From Tetrahymena thermophila SB210 (Eukaryota > Ciliophora > Oligohymenophorea > Hymenostomatida > Tetrahymenidae): DNA of 64,000 bases. A program made the translations under genes and the position numbers. The notes below the pieces were generated by a model. The model was not told where the DNA came from and did no database searches. It saw nothing but the letters and a program-made list of their open reading frames with translations. Positions within the stretch are counted from its first letter, which is position 1. Every line of letters starts with the position of its first letter. This document shows, piece by piece, positions 1 to 11,844 of this stretch. Location of the stretch: the NCBI RefSeq assembly GCF_000189635.1, contig NW_002476567.1:1302001-1366000 (forward strand), given 5' to 3'.

Positions 1-1091
1 TATAGAATGAAGCCAAGTTTAGAAAAAGAATTTTGCTTTAAATTAAGAATAAAATTAATTTAAAAAAATTATTTTTAATAAAAATCCTTAGATCTAAGAA
101 GTTTACCTCAAAAACATTTAAATTGTAATTTTTCTAATTTAAATATATTTTTTTACAAATTAGTTAAGAATTTAAAAATAACTCAATTATCTTTAAACAA
201 TTTTTATTTATTTTAAAATGGTAATCCAATTAAAATCTTCATAGGCTCATATACTCTACTTTATGACATTAACATGACTCCAAGTTTAATTTATTATACT
301 TTAAATTAAAATAATTATTGGTTTTTCATAAATTAGTTTCAAGAAAACCTATAATGAAAAATGTTTTAAAATATTTCATGATAGAAGTTATAATTTTTAT
401 AAAGTAATTTAAAAACTTTCCAACCATTTTTTGATACTTTAGTCTTAATTATTAAAATGAAAATTATTTATTTTAGATTGTAGAATTTTAATAAAATGAA
501 TGATAATTTATGCAAAATTTTCACAAAACTAGAAGTTAGGAATTTAACTTACACAAATTAGATTTAACATAATTTATTTTTTGAGATGGAAATTAGTATA
601 AAACAAATTTTTAACAGATTTAAGATTACGAGTAAATTTCGCTTAAATTAATGAAGTTTACATTTTATTACATATAAAAATTAAAATTTTTAAATTATAC
701 TCATTTGTTACTTTAATAATAAAAACTTCGGTTTTCCTAAAATAAAATTTAAGATTTGAAATAGTGCATATTTTATGTTTAAGTTTAAGAATAAATAACA
801 AAATAACTTAGAATTTATATTTAAAAAACATCCTTTAAATTAAATATTTTGATAAAATCTTTTATGTTTAGATAAATTAGAAATTCATTTTAAATAAATA
901 AAAATTGAAAATGCATGTTTGAATCCAGTCATTTTTAATCTTAATACCAATTATTAAAATTAGAATCAATTATAATTAATTTACAGTTTTTATAAACAAG
1001 AAAACAATTTGATCTGGCTTGTGTTTATTTAAATTACATACGTTAATAAAAATTTAGTTTATTTTTTTAGCTGGTAGAAAGTTAGCAAAAA
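1..1091. other. AT-rich gene-poor stretch, left edge
   Basis: No gene can be supported here. Frames are long only because TGA is rare in such AT-rich DNA. The plus frame from about 10 to 357 is open and leucine/asparagine-rich, faintly like ciliate leucine-rich repeats, but it lacks a convincing start, splice sites or coding-type codon use. Confidence 0.5.
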
Positions 1092-1802
1092 TCATTTGAT
1101 ATAATCACTAGCCTAAATTTGAACAGCAAATCCAATATTTACAGGTGATAGTTTAAAATAAATAATTGAATAATCAGTTAGCAAGAGGATTAAAGTATAA
1201 GCATTCAACCAAAATATGTTTTTTACTTCACTTTTTAAGTGGTTAACAACTAAAATCTTTTTAAATTAGGGCTTGTTATCATAATCAATAATTGAGTAAA
1301 AAATGATGGATTTAGATTAGCCAACAGCTAGAATGCGTTACAAAACTAATTCATTATATTTACTTTTTTGAATTCTAGCATCTAAATTACTGATAAAGCT
1401 ATTAATTGAGTGATTTTTTGTAAGGTAATTGTTGATTTAGATATTATCTTGTAAGTAAAAGTACTCACTAAAACTAGAACCTTCTACTTAATCAATATCA
1501 GCTTCAAAACAAGCTTTTTTGAATCCATATTTCCATTCAAATATATCTCCCTTTTCTTCTTTTGTTTAAACAGAGTAAAGTAAAACCCCCTTTTCATGTA
1601 TTGATCCAAGACAAATATATTTTGCATCTGAACTAACACTTGCTTGTGTTTCATAAATATACTCATTAATATTTTCTTAAATACACTTATCCACTATCAT
1701 TTCATCTGATGCACTCAAGTTTTCACTGGGATATTCATTATCTTCATCTTTATCGTCTAAATTAGTTTCTTTGATTATATTGTTACTCTTTTGAGAAGAC
1801 AT
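1092..1802 (-). CDS. WD40-like hypothetical protein, 236 aa
   Basis: Single open frame on the minus strand under the ciliate code, from ATG at 1802 to TGA at 1092, with in-frame TAA/TAG read as Gln. The first 40 residues are acidic and Ser/Asn-rich (starts MSSQKSNN). The rest alternates short hydrophobic strands with polar turns, for example AVGQSKSIIFYSIIDYD and LLLTDYSIIYFKLS, the spacing of a beta-propeller blade (inference). A GTAAAT donor-like motif follows the triplet CCT near residue 218, so the last residues may be intronic and a further exon cannot be excluded. The neighbouring upstream gene at 1928-3314 has the same orientation and the same donor context. I do not recognise a named orthologue. 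Confidence 0.6.
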
Positions 1803-1927
1803 TATTAATTAATCTTTTACGTTAAAAGTGATAGTTGAAAACCAAAAATAATTTAAATTTATTAAATAAAATTTAAATACTGTTAAATTATGTTTTTATC
1901 TTCCCTGCACTGTTTTAATTGCAGAAA

Positions 1928-3314
1928 TCATTTGTTTGTTTGTCCTAGACAACCTAATAAGATTTTAAATAAATAATTAATATTTGAAATAAGTATCTTT
2001 TGTTTTAAAAAGTGTAAATTTACTTTTTATGAGTTTGGAAAGATATGAATATTATTCTATTTGTTTTGATTACTCAAAGATATTTATTTATCTTATAAAA
2101 TTGAATTTTTCTATTAATTTTAATTGTTTTATCCTCTTTCTTTTTTGAATACCTCAAAGGTGTAGGCCTTTTTACTTTCAAAGTCAATTAGTTAGCAGCT
2201 ATTTTTTTCATTTTTTAAGAGTAGACAATCATTTCTCATATTAGAAATTATTTTATAATTTGCTGATGGATCCACTTTAAACTTTTTTATCTGCATTAAA
2301 ATAAATATTTAAAATATATTTTTTCATTCTATTAATTTTTTAAATTGATCTTTTGGAGTATGAATAAAATCTATTTTTTGTTTGCTTACGACTTGAAAAG
2401 TTTCTTAAAAAATTTGATAGTAGACAAATAAATTTCAATTCAAATATTTTTCAAATAATTTTTATTTAAATATTTACAGGAGTAAACTGTTGAGCTGAAT
2501 CATATTATACTAATTGTGAGTCTGAATAAATAGCAAATATGAATTTACTTTCCCTTGACCAACAGAAATCTAGGGTAGAAAATTAATTATCTTAGTAAAC
2601 TATGTTAGCCACTTTAATCCAGTCATTTATTTCGAAAAGAGGTGAATATACTTTTATATTGCCTCTTGATTCTTGTATAGCTAGTGCATATAAATCATTA
2701 TTGCTATTATTTTAATTATTCTAGATTCTTTCTCTTTTAAAATTGCTATATAAAATTGAAGAATCTTAGCGAATCATACTCTATTCTGTACTGTATATCA
2801 TGTTAATTTTTATTTTTTTATTTGATTTTTCAGAATATGTAGTGTAACTTCGAGGGTATTTAGGTTTTTGATATATTAAATTTGATTCTGTCATGTTTTT
2901 TTATTGCGCTTAAGGTGTTTAATTTTAATTTTCACTTTAAAATGAGCTATCTTCTATTTTCGTTTTTATTGCATGATCTCTTTCTTCAAATGAATCTTTT
3001 ACAAGGATTTATGCAGCAGAATGTTATAATTTACATATGCTAGAGCTAAATTTAACTTAAGATGGCTTGTAAAGCTCGTAAGGTGAGAATTTAAACAAAG
3101 GAGTATCCAAAGATTTCATATCAGCATAGTTTAAATCTTTTTAAAATTTAAAGCGCCAATCTTCTATTAAATTATGTAAGGATTAAGTGCTAAAAATATA
3201 TACTGTGCTAGATATGTCTATTAGACATATCCTTTTTCTATCTGCATCTAAATCCATCTTTGTGATGAGACATGGCTGATTTTCAAGATTTTTAATTTTT
3301 CTAAAGAAAACCAT
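1928..3314 (-). CDS. WD40-like hypothetical protein, two exons
   Basis: Exon 1 is complement(2478-3314), 279 codons from ATG at 3314; exon 2 begins at 2290 after a TTAATGCAG acceptor. The donor is CCT|GTAAAT and the 187-nt intron joins in phase 0. Exon 2 is well coding to 2153 (ends KKAYTFE); the frame then stays open to TGA at 1928, but that tail is low complexity and may contain another intron. Propeller-like blocks are visible: LITKMDLDADRKRICLIDIS, LYALAIQESRGNIKVYSP and LDFCWSRESKFIFAIYSD, the last resembling the W-containing strand of WD40 repeats. The middle is a Gln/Asn/Ser-rich linker. Role unknown; trafficking or scaffold propellers would fit, but nothing pins it down. Confidence 0.6.
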
Positions 3315-4584
3315 TTAAAATATATAATAATTTCCTATCAAATTTTGTATATAAATGGCTATTATTTATTCATACACTATATTTAAGTCTAAAGGTTTGA
3401 TAGATAACCCTTGCAGCCAAACGAAATAAGTAAATAAATTTGTTTTTTTTGAAAGCAATAATTTATATTAGTGAGTAAGCCTTTTAAGAATAAATAGATA
3501 ACAAATAGTAAATATTTAAAATTACAAGCAAATAAAAATAGAAAAATTTTTGTATGGACTAAAAATATTTATTCCCACTTTAATAATCGTTTTTCTGTTT
3601 GTCTGGATGAAAATAAATACATTTTTTTTTATATTGCAATACTCCCAGATTATTTCAATAGAACATTTAATATATTTTTTTTGTGGCTTATAAATTAATA
3701 TGGATTAAATTTTCTAAAATCTAATCAGAGTGACTTAAATTTACTTACATAGCGTGCTAAAAGCTAGTCAAGTAGAATAATCTAAATATGATAAAATTGT
3801 AATAGTAGATTAATGTAAATATGATATCTATTAATTTTTTAAAAATGTTTCAAAAGCCACTCTTGAAAGATTTGAATTCTAACTACTGAATGAATTTTAT
3901 AATCAAAAAAGTCTTAAAATTTAATATTGCGTATATTATAATAAAATATTGGAGTTAAGATGAAAGCAATGCATGTTTGCGAGTGTAATCAATAATTTCA
4001 GTTTTACTGATATTTAATTAAAGTGAAAAAAAAATTATTTGTTAAAATATTAATTAAAGCGAGTAAAGGGAATAGGAAAGTGCCAATACAAAATAAATAA
4101 ATAAGTAAGTAAGTAGAATGATTAATTGACAAGAAAGATATATAGATAGATAGACATAAAGTATTAATAAAATAGTGAATAAATTTTATTAAATTTGAAT
4201 GGACATTATTAAATTAGAGTTAGTTTTAAGGAATGTAGGGGAAGATTAAAGAAGAAACAAATTGATAGATGTTATGAATGAGTGAAGTTTTGTTTATCAG
4301 ATTTGTTTGAGAAGGTTTGGTGATAAAAGTCTATTTTTTATTTAGTGAGATTCCGTTGACAGATTAAAGAATTTTTTATCCTAAAGCAACTGGCGTTGCT
4401 ATTTTGATATAAATATTTGTTATAGTTAGAGAGATTATTATTATACAAAAATTAATATTTTTGTTTGGAATTATTTGATTTCTAAGTGAGTTAATTAGTA
4501 AGTGATTAAGGGAAAAGGGAAGGAATTGGTTTTATTTTTTTAACTGGCTTATTATTTAATTGTTAATGAAGCCAAATATTTTTT
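3315..4584. other. Intergenic, with one doubtful plus ORF
   Basis: AT-rich spacer between two minus-strand genes. A plus ORF at 3607-3963 (118 codons from ATG to TGA) has an acceptable amino-acid mix (for example KATLERFEFQLLNEFYNQ) but no splice signals or family match. Short simple repeats of AAAT, AAGT and TAGA lie at about 4075-4155. No confident gene. Confidence 0.4.
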
Positions 4585-5148
4585 TCATTTTATTTTTAGG
4601 TCAATTAAATCTAATTCGCTAGCAGAAGTCGGCTAATTTTTGATTTCGCTGAGCAAAGTGTGTTTATTTTCTTCTTCGCTAAGATCCTTATTAAATTAAA
4701 GGTAACCATTAATCTTCTGTTTCAAGTCTTAAATGTGAGTGAAGATTATTTAATTTTTCTTAAAAAACTTTTGTCCCTCAGTAGAAATCTTAATTAATTA
4801 GTACTATCCGAAAAATTCTTAATATATGTCATCTACTATTTTCATTTTATGGTAGCAGTATTTTATTTGTTTAAAGAATTTTGGGATAGTCACTTCATAT
4901 TTATATTTATTGACTTTCCTGTATTTACGGAAATTAGATATATCTTAGCATACATTAATCATAAGGTTTCTATCTTTCTCCACTTCCAAGCGTAAGAGAG
5001 ATTCTCCATTTTAAGAGAGATAGTTGAATACATTTTGTCTTTAATTCTAAATGTATAATTCAAGTGACTCATATTGTTAAACGATGTATTCCAATTATTA
5101 TTACCACTTCTATTTATCATTGAAGCCTTTAGCAGATGTGCAACCCAT
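4585..5148 (-). CDS. MGC-start small hypothetical protein, 187 aa
   Basis: Clean minus frame from ATG at 5148 to TGA at 4585, invisible under the standard code because it holds many TAA/TAG codons. It begins MGCTSAKGF: Gly2 followed by Cys3 is the consensus for N-myristoylation plus palmitoylation, predicting attachment to the cytosolic face of a membrane (established rule; prediction not tested). The remainder is charged and helical with possible coiled-coil segments (KDRNLMINVCQDISNFRKYR, IFTHIQDLKQKINGYL) and an acidic C-terminus. Codon use is that of a gene (GAA, AAA and GGT rich). No catalytic motif seen. The MGAC-start protein at 24535-25905 has the same type of N-terminus but no evident sequence relationship. 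Confidence 0.75.
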
Positions 5149-6528
5149 CAATTAATTTACTAAATAGCGATTTGATTAGAGTTGTATTTATTTTGTTTTT
5201 ATAAATTTATTATGTTTCTTTTATTTTATTAATTTTTTATATTTTTATTTCAAGAACAAATCAGATTTTTATCAAGCAAATTATAATGCTTTTTATAAGC
5301 CCTTGTTTTTCTTATTACTTTTTATATATCCATAAATAATTAATTTAATTTCTCTCTACGAAAATCAAAATTCAAGCAACCACAAATATATTTTTATATG
5401 TTTCTAATACTTCTTATTCCTTTTTTTATACAATGCAAGGTTATTCTGACTCTGTCGGATAAGGTTTTACTAATATTATTATTGTTTAAAAAGTAATCCT
5501 TCCAACTTCTTACAAATTCACCAAAAAAGTTAACCAATTTCAATCAAATCATAAAAAACTTAATTTTAAAGTTTTTAAAAGTTTTCAAAAATATTTTAAA
5601 GTATTTTTAAGCTTTCAAAAATATTTTAAATAAAGTGCTTTCTTTTTATTTATTTTTTATTTTTAATTTAAAAATATCTAGCTAGCTATTGATTTTACAT
5701 AAGCTCGAAAATTTTTATTGCAATTAAAAACGAGTAACAGTGATAAAATTCATTTTAGAAATATTTTATCTATCTCAAATCTTAAATTTGCTAGATAGTG
5801 TATGTATTTCGTTTATAGTAGAAATAATTTCTAAATTAGGCATTGGTTTTATTCAATGGTTTTATAATAAAAGCTACAAATATTAATTATAATTAAAATA
5901 GTAATTTTTTCTATTTGTCTCATTTTTTAGATTTAAAAGAATTTTAATAGCCTTCGTTTAAACTTTTAAATGCATTTATTCTTTATTTGCTTTCAAAATT
6001 ATTTAAATATATAATATCGTAGATGATCTAATATCAAAAATTTTAATATAACATATATTATACGATATATTTTTCACTCATTTAGTATATTTAATTACTA
6101 GTCAATTATCGTAGGAGTTTTAAAAGAAATGTAAATTAATAAACCCTTCATCTAAATTGAGTTTTATTAGCTGATCGATATTTTCTGGCAAGACAATTTA
6201 AAGTTAATTTAAAAAATAAATTATTTAAAAGGATATTTTTTTTTCTTAATTGAATCTTTCTTCAAGCTTATAATCTTTTTTATATTATCCATATAAATCT
6301 TAAATGAAGTAGAAATTTTAGATAAAAAATTTAATTTATTATTATAAATTTCCTCATTTGTTAACAAATAATTTAACACTTTGTAATTAATTTTTCCTGA
6401 AGTAAAGCAAAGTATTTCTTATAGTTATATGAAAATTAATCAAGAATTTAGGTGCTTATTTTCTTTATCATAAAAGTAGGGATTCATTAAAATATTTGAA
6501 ACACTTAAAAGTAGAAAAATAAAATAGA
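5149..6528. other. Intergenic, possible small ORF at 5433
   Basis: Mostly AT-rich spacer. A plus ATG at 5433 starts with good coding-type codons (MQGYSDSVGQGF...), then becomes low complexity and runs to TGA at 6024. This could be a short gene or first exon, but I cannot place its end. The minus frame around 6100-6410 also has a coding-like patch (ends of segments such as LLTNEEIYNNKLNF). Confidence 0.3.
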
Positions 6529-7248
6529 TCAGGTGAAGTATAATAATTACTTGTATTTTACTGGCATTATTTATATTAAATGTTTACCCTTAATAGAACA
6601 TTATTAAAATCTAAAATTCAATAGAGAAATTTTCTACTTGTATTTTGAAATGATATTTAATTAATTTCGATTAAGTAAGTTTTACCTTAATTTTATGCAT
6701 AAAAAAAGAATTTACTTTTTCTATTAATTCAAAAACGAACACATACTTTTTTTAACCTTGTATATTATTTTAAAATTCTATGTAATCTCATTGATGCAAA
6801 TTTAAAAACTTAACTAATAATTTCTAATTTATTTAATAATGTACCTTAACTTTATTTTTAAAGTTTTTGTAAGATGAGGTTGGTCAAAATCATAAGATTT
6901 AAAGTTTTTGAAACAAGAAGTTAATCTTAATGGTTTTATTCGATCTAGTCTTTTATTATGACTTACGGTAGATTTAAATAATGGTTTTTATAAGATCTAG
7001 TGATCTTATTTATATAAATTACATTTTTTACTTAAGTCTATATTTCTTTTTTTTTTTGCTTAGATTTCTTTCATAATAAATATCAATACATTAGTTGAAA
7101 TATGAAGATTTTATTTAAATCTATTAATAGAATAACATAATAAATACTAAAGTAAAGAAATTTAAAGATAGATTTATATCCTAATATTATGTTATTTTTA
7201 AAGTATTACATTCAATTTAAATGGAATTAATAGTTTGCTTTATTCCAT
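6529..7248 (-). CDS. Doubtful ORF, 239 codons
   Basis: Minus frame open from ATG at 7248 to TGA at 6529 in ciliate code. The central part (about residues 90-150, for example TVSHNKRLDRIKPLRL and YDFDQPHLTKTLKIKL) has a mixed, protein-like composition, and a GTATGT donor-like site follows VKK near 6760. The flanks are Ile/Asn/Lys-rich like random AT DNA, and an alternative frame is also open across part of it. It may be an exon of an intron-rich gene extending to about 6070, a decayed gene, or chance. Confidence 0.25.
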
Positions 7249-8033
7249 CTCCATATTCTATTTATAAATAAACAAAGTTACTTCAAAAATATATATTAAG
7301 TTAAATTATAAATCCTCCTTTATTTTATATTTTACAAAAATGAGCAAAAATTTTAAAAAATATAATTTAAATTAATAAAAATGAATGATTTAGTTTATCA
7401 GTAAATATAATTATTTATAGTAGTATTAGAATAATTTGAAACAGGTGAAATATACTTTAAAATGAATCCATTAAATTTATTATATTTTGCAAAATTATAA
7501 TTTGATATTAATAATTTATTTATGAATTGTTTTTAGTTCGATTTAAACTGATTTTTTTTGGAAGCATTTGCCTGAAATTCAGAATATTAAATTTTGCTTA
7601 AAAGTAAGTTGATAATGTCTTTAACAAAAATATTATTCAGTCTATTGCTTCTTATAAGGAAAAAAAAAATTAAAGCTTTATAAGTATAAATGAAAATGAC
7701 GAAAATAGAAGCAACAAAGTATTAATTTACAAATAGAAAAATAATATATATTTTTAATAAAGTATTCAAAATTATAAGATTTAATATTTTATTTATCTTA
7801 ATTGTGAGTAATTAACTCAATTAAATTTTTGGAATAATCTAGTTTTATAAATTCATTTGTGAATTTATTTGTTTAGAAATTTATTTATATTTTTTTTTTT
7901 GGTATATCTATCTTACTATCTTTGGGTTATAAAATTAACCCCCACAAAATTTATTAGCTTTATTTGATTATAATTTGATTTTGGGCTTACCATTCATTAA
8001 TTTTATAATGCAATCAGATCAGTTTTAACTTCT
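7249..8033. other. Intergenic spacer
   Basis: AT-rich with T and A runs; contains the 3' flank of the B-box gene at 8034. No gene, RNA or repeat recognised. Confidence 0.5.
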
Positions 8034-9086
8034 TCATTAAGTAGATATTGGTTAAGTTTGATATTATTCAGTTTTTATTTTTTTGTGGACGGCATTAGAG
8101 AATCTTCTTGTTTCACCTGCAAAAGATCTTTGGGCAAAAGACTAAAGCTCACTGATGCTCTTAAAGTTACTTTAATTAACTGCAGGAGCATCATAAATTA
8201 TATTGTTTTCTTCGCTAATAGTTAATCTTCTCTTCTTCTTTTCATCTTAACTGCTACTATTTTGACTATTTTAAGATTAGCTTGCATTGTTTGAAGAATT
8301 AGTAGCAGAGAGATTCATTGAAGAAGAAACAGGTGATGAGATAGAACTCTCTTTAATTGGTGTAGTTTTGCAGTTTTTCAATATGTCCTTTACGATGGTG
8401 CGGAACTTTTCGAAGTATTTTACTTGCTTTTTGCTTATAGCTCCCTTAGTTTTGATTAGGTGCTTTTCATTTTCTTCCAAAGCTTTTTCAATTTTATCGT
8501 CTTGGTAGAAGTCAATTATATGAGAAATATCTTATGGGTCGAATTTTCCAAATTCTTTTTGGGTAAGATTTTCAATGACTTAAAACTTATCGCGGTGATC
8601 CATTTTGAGCTTGCCGCTTTCTAAAATTTTAGAGACGTTTTGAAGGTATTCCTTTTCGAATTCTTCGAAAGATTTTATTACCAGCTGCTTGATTTCTTCA
8701 AATTCAGCATGAACTTCTTCACTGATTGTCTTTTAAAATTCTTCCATCTAATTTTCTTATTCTAAAGCTTTGGCTTACTTATTAATCTTAATATATTTTT
8801 CAGAAACTTCTGAAGTAAACTTTTCTAAAACAACGTATTTGTGTTAATAGTGATCGTTTAAGATACACTCAGCACAGGCTAATTTTGCTTCAATCTTGCA
8901 GGCAGGATCGATGCACAAGAATTTAAGTCTATTATTGTCATGATCTTGCTTATTACATTTCATTTATTCTTTATTTATTAAGAAAACTTTTTCATGACTC
9001 ATCACTTCAATTTTCATAGCGCTTGAAGGAGCAGTTTCTGCCTTAGAGTCAACTGAGCCTTTGCAAGAATTTTCTTCTTTGTTCAT
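8034..9086 (-). CDS. B-box zinc-finger coiled-coil protein, 350 aa
   Basis: Single-exon minus gene, ATG at 9086, TGA at 8034, with about twenty TAA/TAG codons read as Gln. A zinc-binding B-box-like cluster is visible at residues 44-82: Cys44, His49, Cys58, Cys63, Cys71, Cys74, His79 and His82, matching the C-H-C-C-C-C-H-H order of B-boxes. It is followed by a long charged helical stretch (residues about 85-245, rich in E and K) predicted to form a coiled coil, then a Ser/Asn/Gln-rich tail with a KKKRR basic patch near residue 285 that could act as a nuclear signal. No RING finger precedes the B-box and no C-terminal recognition domain is seen, so it resembles a truncated TRIM-type scaffold. 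Partner and pathway unknown. Confidence 0.85.
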
Positions 9087-10440
9087 TTATATTTAAGTTA
9101 AATAAATCTTTTTTTTTCCTTTTTCAATCAAGTGACTGTTTATTTTTGTTTTTTTTTTAGTTAATTATTTTATAAATTGCGCTTAAAGCCAACAGATTTA
9201 ATTTCAATTGATTTTTGATCAATAGATTTTGCGCAAAGTTATTAAGAGTGAAGATCATTAGATATTTAAACTGAGATACAAGCCCGCGAGATAAAATCCA
9301 TCTTAAAGTTAGATATAGTTTAATCTGAAGATATCTATCGTATGTGAAAATAAGATTAATTTATCTTATTTATAACAAAAATTACCCTTTGATAATATTA
9401 TTATGTCAACAATAATTAAGTAAATTTAAATGCGATAAATATCTGCACTTTATTTACCTCTATTCCAAATTATGAAATTGGTGGGATTAAGGATTTCTCA
9501 TTTTTAAATTAGTAAATCTTAATTTAGGTAATAAACTCAAAAACTTATTAATTAGCTAGCTATTCTATATTTTAAATATATTTAATGAAATAACTTAAAA
9601 AAATTTTGAACATTAATATTATTTATTTTATATTTTACTATTTAAAGCTAAGAATTATTTAAAATTAAAATATTTCACTAAGCAAACTTAGAAAACAAAA
9701 AATTTCAGCCTGAATAGAAAGAGAGAAACGAAAACGATATTGATCTAATAAACGTTATTCCATGTTTTTTTTATCTATTTCTGAACACAAAATTTGAAAT
9801 TAAAATTATTATTTTTATTTTAAACTCCTATTTTGAGATATTTATTTTAAATAATTTTTTTAAGTACTTTAAAATTTCAAGCTTAAATTAATTTTGTAAA
9901 AAAACTAAAATATATTTTTTCCTTTTTCAATTTAAATATTTTTTTAAACTAATAAAATATTTGTTATTTAATGCAAAAAAATTGCAGTTTGTTTTTTATT
10001 TTAGCTTTTAAATGAAAAATATACTAAGATTAATTTTTATTTTGATGTTTGCATTTTTTTAAAATAATAATTTTTTACATTTTTCTCTTGAGTTTGAGTG
10101 AAATGATATTATTTAAACGTTTATCAAATTTTGTTTAAAAAATTCTAAAGTAATAAAAATTGTTAAAATTTAACTCCTTGCATTTTGAAAATAATATTTT
10201 TTAAAGAGTTTCATGAATCTAAATTTTTACAATGGCTGGACATTTTTGCAATTAAAAGTAATGATTGAATGACCTTAATCCTAAGTAAAAAAGTGTATCA
10301 GTTTATAGTGAAATATTATTAACAATAACCAACATTATTAAATTTTCAAGATATTTAAAATAAATTGATAAATAAAATTTCAATTCATCAATTAATTTAT
10401 AAGAAGAAAATTTATTAAAATAAAAATATCTTTAAGTAAT
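9087..10440. other. Divergent intergenic region with a cryptic open frame
   Basis: Lies between the 5' ends of a minus gene (8034-9086) and a plus gene (from 10441), so it should hold both promoters. The plus frame from about 9165 to 9590 is open, follows a T-rich AG acceptor-like site at 9160 and has some coding flavour (SEDHQIFKLRYKPARQ), but no start codon was found. A short hairpin ATTGAT/ATCAAT lies near 9210-9226. Confidence 0.35.
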
Positions 10441-11844
10441 ATGGATAAATCTCGTTAACAATTAATTTAGCTTTGCTAGAGCTTTTAGTTATTATTTTAG
10501 AAGCTAAAAGATAACAGGAAACATAAGTTAGAAATTTAGAAGTCAAATGATCATCTTAGGCAAATCATCGTTTCTGAAAACGAGAAAAGAATTTAGACAT
10601 AAGAAATACTAGATTAAGAAAAGGATCAATTATAAAAATAGTTGAAATAGGTTTAGGAAATTTTAGAAGCTTATTAAAGTAATAATGTATAGATAATCTC
10701 AGCAATTAATTAAAGTGCTAACTAGCAAAAGATTCTCATTGAGCAAAAAAAGAATCTAGAAGAAAGATTAAAAGAAAAAGAATCAATCATTCATGATAAG
10801 CTTTAGTAATAGAGTTTTTTAAAGGAAGAAATGAATATTTTATGTAGATAGATGACTCTTATTAACGGCAGTGATAAAGATTTAGAAAGTGCTATACAGT
10901 CCTAAGTAGATAACTTGGAAGCATAAAAAACTAAGCTTAATGAATAACTATAAAAAATCAAAGAAAATGATGATTTTTAAGCATACCTAACTTAAGAAAA
11001 AGATAAGAGTGAAATGAATTACAAATCAGTTTAAAAAGAATTAGCTCAAACTATCAAACAAAATGCAGCTGTTTAGCAAAAAATAAAAGACTGCAGTAAA
11101 ATATTTGAAAAATTGTCATCTCAACTCACATCAAAAATGGAAAGATTAAATACACAATATAAGCATAATGATTAGCTCAATCAACAGATAAAAAAACTTG
11201 ATAGCCTTAAAATTTCATAGCAAAACGTAAATTAAATATTAATAAAAAAATATAATTTATTTATTTATTATTTTTAATATATTTGAATGCAGTATTAGCA
11301 AGCTGGATAATACCAACACTAGCAAAGCTAGATATCTAAGAATTTATCTCCGAATTCTAGAATAAGGCTTAGCAAGCAAAGATAAGCATAGTAGGCAGAA
11401 TAAAATTTATCAGAAGAGCAAAGAAATAGAGTTAATGATTACAGGATATAGCTAAATCAATAGCTAGATTATTATAAGAATCAAATTGAAAATTATGATG
11501 CTATGATCAACTAATTGTAGCAAGATATAGAATACCTATAATCTTAATTTGAACAATTTTCTTTCATTCCATAAGATTAGCTTAATTAATTCTTTTAGCA
11601 ACATTTTTTAGCCTAAAATGAAAATGAATAATAGTAATTCTACAGTGAATAAGACTAAAACCATTTACAGTAAGGTAACTACGAATCTTTTAATCCTAAT
11701 TCAATAAATGGTTTAGTATCTGATGACTATTAAAACAGAAATGACCATTTAAGTAGCTAAGTAGTTACATCATAAGAAAATAATTATTCCAATGGTGTAT
11801 TTTAGCAAGGAGATGATTAAGATGAAGAAGAAGAAGTTTTGTGA
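10441..11844 (+). CDS. Glutamine-rich coiled-coil protein, 445 aa
   Basis: Two exons, 10441-11226 and 11293-11844, separated by a 66-nt GT-AG intron (GTAAAT...TGCAG) in phase 0; 262 plus 184 codons including the TGA at 11842. Residues 1-260 are almost continuous heptad-type helix rich in E, K, Q, L and N, with many Gln encoded by TAA/TAG. Exon 2 begins with a Gln/Ser-rich linker, continues helical, then becomes Asn/Gln/Ser-rich, and ends in an acidic DDQDEEEEVL tail. No motor, GTPase or zinc motif is visible. This composition is typical of ciliate structural or basal-body/cytoskeletal coiled-coil proteins, but that assignment is inference. ATG 10441 is the first in frame after an AT-rich leader. 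Confidence 0.8.

Noticed and set aside
10-357. Open plus frame with leucine-rich-repeat flavour
   Set aside because: TGA is rare in this DNA so open frames are common; there is no start, no splice support and composition fits random AT-rich sequence.
3211-3231. Inverted repeat with 10-bp arms (GATATGTCTA/TAGACATATC)
   Set aside because: Lies inside a coding exon and is explained by its codons; no sign of a regulatory role.
4615-4680. TTCGCT repeated exactly every 30 bases
   Set aside because: On the minus strand these are AGC-GAA (Ser-Glu) codon pairs inside the small MGC-start gene, so the spacing is a coding coincidence.
8287-8508. Plus-strand ORF opposite the B-box gene
   Set aside because: Shadow frame of the minus-strand coding region, without coding composition of its own.
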